From Desulfosporosinus acididurans (GTDB lineage Bacteria; Bacillota; Desulfitobacteriia; Desulfitobacteriales; Desulfitobacteriaceae): 64,000 nucleotides of DNA. Below are positions 15,266 through 25,171 of the stretch, one piece after another (positions within the stretch are counted from its first letter, which is position 1; each line of letters starts with the position of its first letter). The stretch spans positions 166,601 through 230,600 of the forward strand of contig NZ_LDZY01000009.1 of NCBI RefSeq assembly GCF_001029285.1, read 5' to 3'. Position numbers and translations under genes: made by a program. Under the pieces are notes generated by a model that was not told where the DNA came from, did not search any database, and worked only from the letters and a program-made list of their open reading frames with translations.

Positions 15266-18200
15266 ATGGAATCACAAACTGTCAAGAGGATCTATGTTGA
15301 AAAAAAACCTGGTTATGATATCGAGGCTCAAGGATTATTAAGCGATCTGCGCGAAAACTTAGGCATCAATTCTTTGTCAGGTGTCCGGATTATCAATCGT
15401 TACGACATTTCCGGAATTACAGATGAAGAATACCAACAATCCCGCTCAATCATTTTTGCTGAGCCGCCTCTTGATTCAATTTACGATGAACGCTTGGATA
15501 TCTCGGCTCAAGACAGAGTTTTTGCCATGGAATACCTCCCCGGTCAATATGATCAGCGGGCGGATTCAGCTGCTCAATGTCTTCAAATTCTTACGCAGAA
15601 AGAACGGCCGGCGATTGCTTCTGCAAAAGTTATTATTTTAACAGGTTCGTTAACTGAAGAAGATTTTCAAGCCATTAAACATTATTGCATCAATCCGGTG
15701 GAATCCCGGGAAGCTTCTTTAGATAAGCCCAATTCTCTGGAATTTGAATCCGTCCTTCCGCCTAATGTAGAAGTGATTTCTGATTTTACGCAAAAATCAC
15801 CAGAGGGTCTTAGGGAGTTTTTTCATCAAGCGGGTTTAGCTATGAGTTTTCAGGATCTGATGTTTTGTCAGTCCTATTTTCGTGACACCGAGAAGCGGAA
15901 TCCAACGCTTACGGAAATTCGAGTCATTGACACATATTGGTCTGATCATTGCCGCCATACTACCTTTAATACCAAAATAGAAGAAGTTATTATCCCTTCC
16001 GGGGATTTTTCTGACCCTCTGCTTAATTCCTATCAGGACTATCTTGCATCTCGGGATTTCGTTTATGCTGAAAAGACAGACCATCGCGATATCTGCCTTA
16101 TGGACCTGGCGGTTATAGGAATGAAAGAATTGAAAAAGAAGGGGCTGCTTCCTGATCTCGATGAATCGGAGGAGATCAATGCCTGCAGTATAGTTGTTAA
16201 CTTAGACCATGATGGCCAATCTGAAGAGTGGCTAGTCATGTTTAAAAATGAAACTCATAATCATCCTACAGAAATAGAACCGTTCGGGGGCGCGGCAACT
16301 TGCTTGGGAGGAGCTATTCGCGATCCCCTGTCAGGGAGGACCTATGTCTACCAGGCCATGCGCGTCACAGGAAGCGGCGATCCCAGAGGCAAACTGGAAG
16401 ATACCTTAGAGGGGAAATTGCCTCAGCGAAAAATTACGCAGGGTGCGGCCGCCGGTTATAGCTCTTACGGCAACCAAATAGGATTGGCAACAGGACAAGT
16501 TGCCGAAGTCTATGATGAAGGTTTTATGGCTAAACGGATGGAAGTTGGGGCAGTTATAGCTGCAGCTCCCCGCAAAAATGTTGTCCGGGAGGTTCCAGAA
16601 CCAGGAGACGTTGTCGTTCTGGTCGGCGGAAGAACCGGCCGTGACGGATGCGGCGGGGCAACGGGTTCGTCTAAAGAGCACACTTCGGAGTCTTTGTTAA
16701 CCTGCGGGGCTGAGGTTCAAAAAGGAAATCCTCCCACGGAACGTAAGATTCAGCGCTTGTTCCGTAAGCCGGAGGTTAGTACGATGATAAAACGCTGCAA
16801 CGATTTCGGAGCAGGCGGCGTTTCTGTCGCTATCGGAGAATTAACCGAGGGTTTAGAGATTAATCTTGACGCTGTTCCGAAAAAATATGAAGGACTGGAT
16901 GGCACAGAACTGGCGATTTCTGAATCTCAAGAACGGATGGCTGTCGTCATCAGTGCGGAAAATTTAGAACCTTTTATTGCCTTTGCCCGCGAGGAGAACT
17001 TAGAAGCGACCTTAGTTGCTCATGTAAGTTCTAACCCAAGACTTAAAATGTCTTGGAGAAGTGAGACCATCGTTGATTTGAGCAGAGAGTTTTTAAATAC
17101 CAATGGTATTAAACAAACGACTAAAGTACGGGTGAATCTGCCGGAGTCATCCAACAATTACTTTAAAACGCTGCCCGCTGCACTTAGTTCCTTCAACACT
17201 GAGACGAAGGATGCCAATCTGCTTGTCAAGGCATGGCTTGCGAATTTGCAGGATCTGAATGTATGCAGTCAGAAAGGCCTTGTGGAGAGGTTTGACAGCA
17301 GCATTGGCATGTCGACGGTGTTAATGCCTTTAGGCGGAAAATACCAGGCGACACCTGCTGAGGGAATGGTTGCCAAACTTCCGATGCAGAGCGGTGATTC
17401 GAAGGCTGCCACAGTAATGACCTATGGCTATAATCCACAGCTGGCCAAATGGAGTCCTTTCCATGGAGCTCTCTATGCTGTTGTCCATGCTGTTACTAAA
17501 ATCGTCGCCTTAGGAGGAGACTACCGTAATGTTCGTTTAACCCTTCAAGAGTATTTTGAAAAACTTGGTTCTGATCCGGAAAAATGGGGAAAACCCTTCA
17601 GTGCTTTGTTAGGAGGGTTTTATGCTCAGAAAAAACTCCAAATACCGGCTATCGGCGGGAAAGACAGTATGTCAGGGACCTTTATGGATTTAAATGTACC
17701 GCCCACCTTAGTAGCCTTTGCCGTTAATGTTCTTGATGTGGACAAGGTCGTATCTCAAGAGTTCAAAAAGGCTGGCAGCAAGGTTGTCTTAATTCCTTCC
17801 CTGCGCGATAACCAAGAAATTCCCAACTTTGACCAGCTTGCTAAAAACTACCGTAAAGTCTCTGAACTAATCCAAGCGGGATACGTTTTAGCTTCACACA
17901 CCGTTGGCATGGGAGGGCTTGCTGCTGCTGTCAGTAAAATGTCCTTCGGGAATCGCCTAGGGCTAACGATTACGGAACCAATGGACTTTCAGCGGCTCTT
18001 TAGCGCTGATTATGGATCACTCATTCTCGAGATTCAAGACTCCATTGAATTGGACCAGATCTTTGGGGATGTCGTCTATGAATTCCTCGGGACAACTCAG
18101 GATGATCCAATGATTACAGTTAATGGAGTTTCTCTTGCGGTAGAAGAAGCCCAAAAGGCCTGGGAACAACCTTTAGAGAGAATTTTTTCTACTCGGACTG

Positions 18201-19072
18201 AAACCATGCCTGAACCAAGATCAATACGTTTTAAGTCACGCCATACACAAAAACCATCCTTGAAAATTGCCAGACCGAAGGTCTTGATTCCTGTTTTTCC
18301 CGGTACCAACTGTGAATATGACTCCGCAAGAGCCTTCGAGAAAGCGGGAGCAGACGCAGAAACCCTAATTATCCGCAATTTAACGCCTTCCGATGTCGAA
18401 CAGTCCATTATGGAATTGACGAAAAAGATTGGTCAAGCCCAGATCGTCATGCTGGCAGGTGGTTTCAGCGCCGGAGATGAACCTGACGGCTCCGGTAAAT
18501 TTATCGCCACAATGTTCCGAAACCCTCGGATTAAAGAGGCGGTTTCGGAGCTTTTAAACAAACGTGACGGGCTTATGCTGGGAATTTGTAATGGCTTCCA
18601 AGCGTTGATCAAGCTCGGCTTAGTACCTTACGGAGAGATATTAGATTTAACCTCAGAAGCGCCGACTCTGACGTACAATAAGATTGGCCGGCATGTTTCC
18701 TGTATGGTTCAGACCAAAATTGTTTCTGTTTTATCGCCGTGGTTTAGCGGAGTTTCTCTTGGTGATATTCATACAATTCCAGTATCCCATGGAGAAGGGC
18801 GTTTCGTTGCCAGTGCAAAGGTCATTGAGATGTTGGAGGCCAAGGGACAAATTGCGACCCAGTATGTGGATTTCAAGGGTGACCCGAGCAACCACATTGA
18901 GTATAATCCCAATGGTTCATACGAGGCTATCGAAGGAATTACCAGTCCCGATGGAAGAATCTTAGGTAAGATGGCTCATTCTGAAAGAACGGGCTATGGA
19001 GTGGCACTTAATATTCCGGGAGATAAATATCAGCCGATTTTTGCCGGCGGTGTAAATTATTTTAGAGGATAA
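15266..19072 (+). CDS. purL: Phosphoribosylformylglycinamidine synthase, single-chain type
   Basis: A 1268-aa enzyme converting FGAR plus glutamine and ATP to FGAM in purine synthesis (cytoplasm). The N-terminal linker and two AIR-synthase-like halves are followed by a C-terminal glutamine amidotransferase. Seen: YWSDHCRHTTF, KNETHNHPTEIEPFGGAATCLGGAIRD (ATP/FGAR site), IPAIGGKDSMSG in the second half, and amidotransferase blocks FPGTNCEYDSA, GICNGFQ (nucleophile Cys) and SHGEGRF (catalytic His region). The start is the ATG at 15266 after TTGGAGG. Fusion of all domains is the gamma-proteobacterial/Clostridial form, in contrast to the split PurS/PurL/PurQ of Bacillus. No other pur genes are nearby. 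Confidence 0.95.
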   Translation: MESQTVKRIYVEKKPGYDIEAQGLLSDLRENLGINSLSGVRIINRYDISGITDEEYQQSRSIIFAEPPLDSIYDERLDISAQDRVFAMEYLPGQYDQRADSAAQCLQILTQKERPAIASAKVIILTGSLTEEDFQAIKHYCINPVESREASLDKPNSLEFESVLPPNVEVISDFTQKSPEGLREFFHQAGLAMSFQDLMFCQSYFRDTEKRNPTLTEIRVIDTYWSDHCRHTTFNTKIEEVIIPSGDFSDPLLNSYQDYLASRDFVYAEKTDHRDICLMDLAVIGMKELKKKGLLPDLDESEEINACSIVVNLDHDGQSEEWLVMFKNETHNHPTEIEPFGGAATCLGGAIRDPLSGRTYVYQAMRVTGSGDPRGKLEDTLEGKLPQRKITQGAAAGYSSYGNQIGLATGQVAEVYDEGFMAKRMEVGAVIAAAPRKNVVREVPEPGDVVVLVGGRTGRDGCGGATGSSKEHTSESLLTCGAEVQKGNPPTERKIQRLFRKPEVSTMIKRCNDFGAGGVSVAIGELTEGLEINLDAVPKKYEGLDGTELAISESQERMAVVISAENLEPFIAFAREENLEATLVAHVSSNPRLKMSWRSETIVDLSREFLNTNGIKQTTKVRVNLPESSNNYFKTLPAALSSFNTETKDANLLVKAWLANLQDLNVCSQKGLVERFDSSIGMSTVLMPLGGKYQATPAEGMVAKLPMQSGDSKAATVMTYGYNPQLAKWSPFHGALYAVVHAVTKIVALGGDYRNVRLTLQEYFEKLGSDPEKWGKPFSALLGGFYAQKKLQIPAIGGKDSMSGTFMDLNVPPTLVAFAVNVLDVDKVVSQEFKKAGSKVVLIPSLRDNQEIPNFDQLAKNYRKVSELIQAGYVLASHTVGMGGLAAAVSKMSFGNRLGLTITEPMDFQRLFSADYGSLILEIQDSIELDQIFGDVVYEFLGTTQDDPMITVNGVSLAVEEAQKAWEQPLERIFSTRTETMPEPRSIRFKSRHTQKPSLKIARPKVLIPVFPGTNCEYDSARAFEKAGADAETLIIRNLTPSDVEQSIMELTKKIGQAQIVMLAGGFSAGDEPDGSGKFIATMFRNPRIKEAVSELLNKRDGLMLGICNGFQALIKLGLVPYGEILDLTSEAPTLTYNKIGRHVSCMVQTKIVSVLSPWFSGVSLGDIHTIPVSHGEGRFVASAKVIEMLEAKGQIATQYVDFKGDPSNHIEYNPNGSYEAIEGITSPDGRILGKMAHSERTGYGVALNIPGDKYQPIFAGGVNYFRG

Positions 19073-19219
19073 ATCTCAAGAATTCCTCAGGCAAAGCCAC
19101 CGAAATGGGTAAGGTTAAGCTAGGTCGATATACAGTTATATTTTAATAAAGCATTTCTTTTGCAGGGTTTCAGAATTGTATGTCGAAGACATATGCTTAG
19201 TTGATTTTTATGGGCATAA

Positions 19220-19268
19220 TTTATCCGGTTTTTAAAACTCCCATGTTCAGCTTTAGCTGAACGAGTTC
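19220..19268 (-). repeat. Palindromic repeat, left-end hairpin joined to short right end, copy D
   Basis: On the minus strand it reads GAACTCG, palindrome TTCAGCTAAAGCTGAA, then a short stretch ending TTTTAAAAACCGGATAAA. It is the reverse-oriented counterpart of the copy at 32033-32085. Confidence 0.7.
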
Positions 19269-19328
19269 ATGGTAATGATTTGAAAAATTCACACTGATCT
19301 TCAACACAAGAATTAGGAGATGAATGAC

Positions 19329-19640
19329 TTGGAAAGTAAATTTGAAGCAGCTGTCGTAACAGAACAAGGTAAAACTATTGCGGTGATTTCAGTACAACGC
19401 CCCATCTTCCGTGACTCAGATAATGCGATTATGATTATTAAAGCTATGCTTCCGGTATTTCCTGGCATGCCGGTTGTCCTTATGACACTCGACCCCCAAG
19501 GAAATCCGGCTTATTTTGGCAGATCAGATCTTATACTTTTACTGGAATCCATCAACATTAAAGAAGCTGATTGGAAAGAGATAACTGCAGAAATAGATCT
19601 CAGCAAGACTTGCCCAACCAAAGAAGTGGAGGATGTATAA
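19329..19640 (+). CDS. Hypothetical protein next to DsrE gene
   Basis: A 103-aa protein that I do not recognise. The TTG at 19329 is preferred because TAGGAG is eight bases away; the ATG at 19320 abuts that site. The sequence is soluble with alternating strand and helix (AAVVTEQGKTIAVISVQRP, VFPGMPVVLMTLDPQGNPAYFG). It precedes the DsrE-family gene by 48 bases and is probably co-transcribed with it. Confidence 0.65.
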   Translation: MESKFEAAVVTEQGKTIAVISVQRPIFRDSDNAIMIIKAMLPVFPGMPVVLMTLDPQGNPAYFGRSDLILLLESINIKEADWKEITAEIDLSKTCPTKEVEDV

Positions 19641-19688
19641 GATGATTTGATCTCCCTATCCCCAAAAACGTAGAGGAGGAAATTAGCT

Positions 19689-20045
19689 ATGGAAAAATTT
19701 TTATTTGTGCTGAGTCGTGGACTAGAGGATCCTGTTCGCGCTACAAGGGCTTTTCAACTGGCGAAAGTCGCCAAGGAAAAAGGGCATGAAGTTAATATTT
19801 TCTTAGTTGATGATGCCGTTTCTTATGCAATTTTGGGACTGGCAGATGGTGTAACGGCACCGACAGGAGATAATGCGAAACAATATCTGGACTATCTCAT
19901 CAGTCAAAATGTTTCCTTTTATGTATGCACTCCCTGTGCTCGAACCAGACTCTTTGGGGAGGATCAATTTATCAAAGGCGCACAATTATCAACCGCCGGT
20001 AAATTAATCGATCTGGCGGCAGAATCAAAAGTGTTCTCATTTTAA
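19689..20045 (+). CDS. DsrE family sulfurtransferase-like protein
   Basis: A 118-aa DsrE/TusD-fold protein. The N-terminal strand KFLFVLSRGLEDPVRATRAFQLAKVAKEKGHEVNIFLVDDAV is typical, and the conserved cysteine region reads FYVCTPCARTR. Members of this family carry persulfide on a cysteine in sulfur relay or sulfite reduction; this one resembles the stand-alone type. AGAGGAGG precedes the ATG. It follows the hypothetical gene at 19329 and is closed by a long terminator. Its partner is unknown. Confidence 0.85.
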   Translation: MEKFLFVLSRGLEDPVRATRAFQLAKVAKEKGHEVNIFLVDDAVSYAILGLADGVTAPTGDNAKQYLDYLISQNVSFYVCTPCARTRLFGEDQFIKGAQLSTAGKLIDLAAESKVFSF

Positions 20046-20099
20046 TTGCCTGACCACTTTAAAAGGACATAATAAGTAAGGAACAGGAATATTAAGCTG

Positions 20100-20158
20100 T
20101 ACCCTATAGTTGGACACAGATAAGACGCTGTGTCGGCCAATCTATAGGGTATATTTTT
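20100..20158 (+). terminator. Long hairpin terminator after the DsrE gene
   Basis: TACCCTATAG pairs with CTATAGGGTA, enclosing further pairs TTGG/CCAA and ACACAG/CTGTGT, and is followed by TATTTTTA. Confidence 0.85.
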
Positions 20159-20195
20159 ATCCAATCGTAAGACTTCCACTTCTTAAGTGGGAGTA
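20157..20195 (-). repeat. Palindromic repeat, right-end type, copy F
   Basis: On the minus strand it reads CTACTCCCACTTAAGAAG, TGGAAGTC, TTACGATTGGATAAA, nearly identical to the end of the copy at 28080-28120. It directly abuts the DsrE terminator. Confidence 0.75.
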
Positions 20196-20324
20196 GGTCT
20201 CCCGAGTTCGCTTGCGATTTTCTTTCATTCATACCTCTTTAATAGTTACTTATCATTGATTAGTACTAGGCTAGTTTGGGTTACACTGAAGATATAAATT
20301 ATCTATGATAAAGGAGAGATTTTC

Positions 20325-21077
20325 ATGAACCGGTCATCTTCCTATATCTGCGTAACCCTGTTAGGTCTGTTGATTCTTCTAAGCGGATGTCATCAGTCAT
20401 CATATCCAACGCCTGCGATTCCTTCAGCCGACAAGAACAGTACTGTTCTAGAAACCTCTAGCGTTCCAGTTTATCAGCGAATGGAAAAGGTTACCTCTCC
20501 TGAAGCGGCAATGCAGCTTCTTCTGGAAGGAAACCAGCGCTTTAAAGCAGGAAAGGTGTTAAATAAAGATATTAGTATAACCAGACGCACTGACTTATTG
20601 CGGAATGGGCAGCACCCCTTTGCAGTGATTGTCAGCTGCTCCGATTCAAGAGTCCCTCCAGAAATGTTATTTGATCAAGCTCTTGGTGATTTATTCGTCA
20701 TTCGGGTGGCAGGAAATGTCATAACACCGGTTGAACTGGGGAGCGTTGAATATGCCGTTGAACATCTAAAGGTTCCTTTAGTCGTCGTGCTTGGCCATGA
20801 AAGCTGCGGGGCGGTCACGGCTGCCGTAGAAGGAGGAGAAACGAAGGGAAGCATTTCTGCTGTGATTGCCAAAATTACTCCTTCAGTTATTCGAGCAGAG
20901 TCAGACGGCTTATCAGGAAACCCATTGATCGAACAATGCGTGAACTTGAATATTCAGAGCTCTGTTCAAGACCTTAAAAAGAGTTCAATCTTAAAAGAAG
21001 CTCTCGAGAAAAAACAGCTTCAAATTATTGGATCAAAATATGACTTGGACGAAGGGGGAGTATCAATTCTGAATTAG
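20325..21077 (+). CDS. Lipoprotein beta-carbonic anhydrase
   Basis: A 250-aa enzyme interconverting CO2 and bicarbonate. Signal peptide with lipobox LLSGC (Cys22) places it on the outer face of the membrane. The zinc site is VSCSDSRVPPE (Cys and Asp) plus VVLGHESCGAV (His and Cys), all intact. The C-terminus YDLDEGGVSIL matches the family end. TAAAGGAGAG precedes the ATG. Most beta enzymes are cytoplasmic; an exported lipid-anchored form would supply CO2/HCO3- at the surface, useful to an acetogenic or sulfate-reducing anaerobe. It is transcribed alone. Confidence 0.92.
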   Translation: MNRSSSYICVTLLGLLILLSGCHQSSYPTPAIPSADKNSTVLETSSVPVYQRMEKVTSPEAAMQLLLEGNQRFKAGKVLNKDISITRRTDLLRNGQHPFAVIVSCSDSRVPPEMLFDQALGDLFVIRVAGNVITPVELGSVEYAVEHLKVPLVVVLGHESCGAVTAAVEGGETKGSISAVIAKITPSVIRAESDGLSGNPLIEQCVNLNIQSSVQDLKKSSILKEALEKKQLQIIGSKYDLDEGGVSILN

Positions 21078-21131
21078 GGCAATGTCTTTCAAGAAAGTTC
21101 TATAAAACTGAATTAAAGAATAATTCATACC

Positions 21132-21175
21132 ATAGGCAGTAATGATCAAACTTCGATTGTTACTGCCTATATTTA
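21132..21175 (+). terminator. Hairpin terminator after the carbonic anhydrase gene
   Basis: An 11-bp perfect stem (ATAGGCAGTAA/TTACTGCCTAT) is followed by ATTTATG. The rest of the gap to 21464 contains only a repeat-end fragment at 21226 and AT-rich sequence. Confidence 0.7.
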
Positions 21176-21225
21176 TGAAACTATCCACTAATTATGGCTG
21201 AATCAGGTGATCGTGCTTTTGCCAA

Positions 21226-21243
21226 CTTGAAAACTGGATAAAT
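21226..21243 (+). repeat. Fragment of the palindromic repeat end
   Basis: CTTGAAAACTGGATAAAT matches the end (CTTAAAAACTGGATAAA) of the copies at 32033-32085 and 32608-32644. No hairpin accompanies it. Confidence 0.4.
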
Positions 21244-21464
21244 ATACAATGCGATTATTGTAAATTGGTGTCGGAAAATTTTCTGTTAGAAAAGCCGATG
21301 TTCCAACTTTCTATATTTTATAATAAGAAATATGAAGCAAGCTTTATTATCTGAGCAAGGAACTGATTCGAACTGGAAAACAATTGCTAGTTATGAAAAA
21401 ATTATCTGAAAAGGAGGCAATCAATTATTAGTTTTAAGAGAACTGAAGAAAGGTAGGAATAAGG

Positions 21465-23693
21465 ATGATTCAAAATTATAAAAAAGCTATGGCAGGGGTT
21501 GTGACAATGGCTTTTTTATTCCAAATGTATTCATTTCCCGTTTTGGCAGCTGAAAAGACTTCCGCTTCTTCGACAACAGCCGTTTCCGTTGGAGTGACAT
21601 CGCCTAAAATCACGCTAGAAAAAGCTCTTCAGATTGTAAAAGCAAATTTTAACATACCAAGTGATTTATCAAACTTTACATCTAATTATAGTACCAATGA
21701 CGAGCGGCAATCTTGGTCACTTCATTGGAATAACCCGGATAAAGGAGGAGATTTTTCAGCCGAGGTAAATGCTGTTAATGGGGATATTTTGAGTATTAAT
21801 TATTGGAAAAATGATGACCCGGCGTCAAGTTCAGGCCTTCCGAAGGTTTCCAAAGCTGAGGCCCAAAAAATCTGCGATTCGCTTTTGACCCGGCTCTTGC
21901 CAGAGCGGGCCAAAGAGATCAAACAAATAACTAATGACCAAGAGGTTGTACCTCTTAATAATTACGGACCGGTTACCTATACGTTTCATTATCGGCGACT
22001 GGTTAACAATGTTCCTTTTGCGGGCAATGGTGTAGATATTCAAGTTTCCGGCAGTGACGGACACATCATTTCCTATATGCTAAATTGGAGTGATGTTAAC
22101 TTCCCGGAGAATAAAAATGCAATTAGTGAAGCTCAAGCGAAGCAAGCTTTTGCTTCATTACCGTTTTTTAAACTTCAATATTGGATGCCCACACCTTACC
22201 GGGTCCTGACAACGGGGCAAAAGCAAGATGCAAAACTCGTTTATCAATTATCCAGCCCGAGCGCTGGAGCGATTGATGCCCTGACAGGTGAACCTCTTAA
22301 GCTAAATCCCGGTGACTGGATTGCTCAGAACTCAGTGGATGGCGGCATGGGAGATAAAGCGGGAAGTACCAGTTCTGCTGTTCATAGTTCACAGAGCTTG
22401 ACTCCTCAGGAACAGCAAGAGGTAGATAAGACCGCGAAACTCATAAAACAGGATGAAGCTATTGCAGATGTAAAACGCTTGCTTAGTATACCGGACAATT
22501 TAACTCTGCGAAGTGCGAACTTAAGTACCGACTGGCGCAACGGAAACAATAGTGTTTGGAGTTTTGATTGGTTCACCCCCAACCCGGAAACCTCCGAGGG
22601 TAAAGCTCAATATCTGAGCGCCAGAATCGATGCTGCAACAGGAGAATTATTGAGTTTTAATCGTGGCTATCAACCCGCAGAAAAAAGAGAACCCAAACTA
22701 GACCATACAGCCATGCAAAAGATAGCTGAGGATTTTCTTAAAAAAGTTCAGCCAAGCCGTTTTAGTCAAGTAACTTTTGATGCGGACGACAATAGTGATC
22801 AGGCTGAAAAAGCCGTTTTACTTTATAATGCGAACAATTTCACCTACCATCGCATTGTCAACGGAATTGATTTTTTCAATAATGTAATGACTGTTACTGT
22901 AGAACCTACTGACGGGACCATTGTTAATTACGATTTGAACTGGTCTGAACCTGCTTTCCCTGATCCGACAGGAACATTAAGTAAAGATCAAGCAGTTCAG
23001 GATTTTTTAAATCTGCGTCCCATGACGTTGACCTATGTGCGAATTTATTCCAATGGGATTCCTGGAGATGTCCGCTTAGTATACCTTCCTAAGGCAGAGG
23101 ATCAGAGTTCTCAGACTTCGAATGTTCTTGATGCCAAGAGCGGAGAATTGCTTGATTTTCAAGGCCGACCGCTTGATAAAGGACCAAAGCATTACATCTT
23201 TAACGACATATCAGGAGTTGAAGGTGAGCAAGAAATCGCAGCCCTCGGAGATGCAGGCTTATTCACTGATTATGGAAATAGTTTTAAACCTAATGATAAG
23301 ATGACTCTCGGTTCACTCTTAAGGGCTATGTATTTAAGCCGTTATGGTGTGATGGGCAATACCTCCTTGTCTGACATGGATATTCTGACCCAAGCCAAAG
23401 AACAAGGCTGGTTAAAAGAAAACCTGCAGTCAGGAGATTATGTCAGCCGCGAACTATTATGCAAACTTTTTCTGCGATATCTCCAGCTTAATAAATTTGC
23501 CGAGTTTAAAAATATCTACCAGGTAAATTACCAGGATGCAGCGGACATATCGCCTGATGCTTTGGGCTATGTCGCCTTAGCGACAAGCACGGGAATTGTC
23601 AACGTTAAAGGGCAGAATTTTGCTCCCAGCGAAGGTGTAAGTCGTGCTGAAGCCGCCGCTGATTTATTCAGAGCTCTGACCTGGCGCAACTAA
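21465..23693 (+). CDS. Surface protein with YcdB/YcdC (PepSY-like) repeats and SLH region
   Basis: A 742-aa exported protein. Residues 1-28 are a signal peptide ending FPVLAA. Two long repeated units follow (about 45-285 and 320-570). Each has a DWRNGNNSVWSFDW-type strand pattern, an 'ARIDAATGELLSFN' block and a 'GIDFFNNVMTVTVEPTDGTIVNYDLNWS' block, typical of YcdB/YcdC repeat proteins, which are PepSY-like. The last 150 residues resemble S-layer homology repeats (GLFTDYGNSFKPNDKMTLGSLLRAMY and NFAPSEGVSRAEAAADLFRALT) that would hold it to the cell wall. Related proteins are thought to restrain wall or surface proteases; its own role is unknown. It is monocistronic with a strong terminator. 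Confidence 0.85.
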   Translation: MIQNYKKAMAGVVTMAFLFQMYSFPVLAAEKTSASSTTAVSVGVTSPKITLEKALQIVKANFNIPSDLSNFTSNYSTNDERQSWSLHWNNPDKGGDFSAEVNAVNGDILSINYWKNDDPASSSGLPKVSKAEAQKICDSLLTRLLPERAKEIKQITNDQEVVPLNNYGPVTYTFHYRRLVNNVPFAGNGVDIQVSGSDGHIISYMLNWSDVNFPENKNAISEAQAKQAFASLPFFKLQYWMPTPYRVLTTGQKQDAKLVYQLSSPSAGAIDALTGEPLKLNPGDWIAQNSVDGGMGDKAGSTSSAVHSSQSLTPQEQQEVDKTAKLIKQDEAIADVKRLLSIPDNLTLRSANLSTDWRNGNNSVWSFDWFTPNPETSEGKAQYLSARIDAATGELLSFNRGYQPAEKREPKLDHTAMQKIAEDFLKKVQPSRFSQVTFDADDNSDQAEKAVLLYNANNFTYHRIVNGIDFFNNVMTVTVEPTDGTIVNYDLNWSEPAFPDPTGTLSKDQAVQDFLNLRPMTLTYVRIYSNGIPGDVRLVYLPKAEDQSSQTSNVLDAKSGELLDFQGRPLDKGPKHYIFNDISGVEGEQEIAALGDAGLFTDYGNSFKPNDKMTLGSLLRAMYLSRYGVMGNTSLSDMDILTQAKEQGWLKENLQSGDYVSRELLCKLFLRYLQLNKFAEFKNIYQVNYQDAADISPDALGYVALATSTGIVNVKGQNFAPSEGVSRAEAAADLFRALTWRN

Positions 23694-23718
23694 ATTAGGC
23701 TCCATGCAAGTATAAGTC

Positions 23719-23766
23719 ACTAGGCAGCCGTCTGCTCCAGAAGCTTGACGGCTGCCTAGTTTTCTT
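23719..23766 (+). terminator. Strong intrinsic terminator after the SLH protein gene
   Basis: A 14-bp perfect stem (ACTAGGCAGCCGTC/GACGGCTGCCTAGT) is followed by TTTTCTTTG. Confidence 0.9.
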
Positions 23767-23951
23767 TGCGGGATCTATTTTTGAAGTGTTAAATAGCCGA
23801 ATAGATTTAGCTCTTTTGATTAGCCCAACGAGTTTAGAAGGAATTGAACTAGAATTGTTGAATAATAGATAAATATGTTTGTGAAACTAGGGCAAGCAAT
23901 AATTCGACAACGATCCAATCAACAAATCTAGTAAAGAGAGGGAAATGTTAA

Positions 23952-25097
23952 ATGCCCAATCGTCAACGATTGATAGCTGAATTTCTAGAATTAGTAAAAA
24001 TCGAATCTCCAACACGTCAGGAAAGAAAAATAGCTGACATCCTTAAAGAGCGTCTAAGTGATTTAGGCTTGTCAGTGAGTGAAGATCAGGCCGGGGAGGC
24101 AATTGGCGGCAACTGCGGAAATATCTTTGGCTATTTGAAAGGTAATCTTCCGGAAGCTCCAACTCTATTATTATCTGCTCATATGGATACAGTGAAACCC
24201 TGTCAAAACATTGAACCCTTTCAGAAGGAAGGAATAATAGGCTCTGCCGGAGCAACAATTTTAGGGGCAGATGATAAATCCGGCCTTGTACCAATTTTGG
24301 AGGCTCTAAGAGTCATTAAGGAAGAAAACCTTCCTCACGGTGATATCCAAGTAATCTTTAACATTGCCGAAGAAGGCGGCCTGAATGGTTCCAAGAACCT
24401 TGATGTCTCAAAACTGAAAGCCGATTTAGGCTTTGTCTTAGATTCCGGGGGGACACCCGGAAAAATCATTCTTGAAGCTCCTGGCCAAGACAGAATTAAT
24501 GTATCCATTAAAGGCAGAGCGTCCCATGCTGGAATTGTTCCTGAAGAGGGGATTAATGCTATTGTAGCCGCGGCGAAGGCCATCGCCAAAATTCCCTGTG
24601 GACGTCTTGACGGGGAGACAACTTCAAATGTTGGCACAATTCAAGGCGGTATAGCGACAAACATTGTGGCCGAAAATGTGGAGGTTGTCTGTGAATCAAG
24701 GAGTCGTGACTTAAATAAACTTGAGCGTCTGACTGCAGAAATCTGCGCAATCTTCCAAAACTCTGCGCAGGAGATGGAGGCTGAGTCAGAAATCAAGGTT
24801 CAGCGCTTATATACACCGTTTAAACTGGCTAAAGAATCACATATTGCTGTTTTAGCGGCCAAAGCAGCGGAAGCCGCCGGCCTCACTCCTGAATTTATTG
24901 CCACCGGAGGAGGCAGTGATGCAAACAATTATAATAAGTACGGTGTTCCCTGTCTCGTATTATCTACGGGTATGGAAAAGCTTCATACAACGGATGAATA
25001 CATCAGGGAAGAAGACCTGGTGAGAACTACGTGTTTTGTTCTGGAGATTATCAAAGCCACGAGTTTAAATACTAAAAATTTAACTGTAAAAGGCTAA
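23952..25097 (+). CDS. M20 family metallopeptidase, PepT-like
   Basis: A 381-aa cytoplasmic zinc peptidase. Metal ligands are visible in LLSAHMDTVKP (His, Asp), GADDKSG (bridging Asp), NIAEEGGLNGS (catalytic Glu pair) and the C-terminal GMEKLHTTDE (His). The dimerisation insert contains GRASHAGIVPEEGINAI. Length and layout fit the 'tripeptidase T-like' group seen in Bacillus and Clostridia. The ATG follows AGAGAGGG. It lies 74 bases before a lipoprotein substrate-binding gene and could share its transcript, but no functional link is evident. Confidence 0.88.
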   Translation: MPNRQRLIAEFLELVKIESPTRQERKIADILKERLSDLGLSVSEDQAGEAIGGNCGNIFGYLKGNLPEAPTLLLSAHMDTVKPCQNIEPFQKEGIIGSAGATILGADDKSGLVPILEALRVIKEENLPHGDIQVIFNIAEEGGLNGSKNLDVSKLKADLGFVLDSGGTPGKIILEAPGQDRINVSIKGRASHAGIVPEEGINAIVAAAKAIAKIPCGRLDGETTSNVGTIQGGIATNIVAENVEVVCESRSRDLNKLERLTAEICAIFQNSAQEMEAESEIKVQRLYTPFKLAKESHIAVLAAKAAEAAGLTPEFIATGGGSDANNYNKYGVPCLVLSTGMEKLHTTDEYIREEDLVRTTCFVLEIIKATSLNTKNLTVKG

Positions 25098-25171
25098 AGA
25101 TCTAAATCGTAATTGTTAAATAGTTTACAGAATTATAAATTAGAGCCAAACTTGAGGAGTGTAGAGAACGT

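Noticed and set aside
25098..25171. Thiamine (THI) or S-box riboswitch before the SsuABC-like importer
   Set aside because: The gap is 74 bases and has no conserved aptamer sequence.
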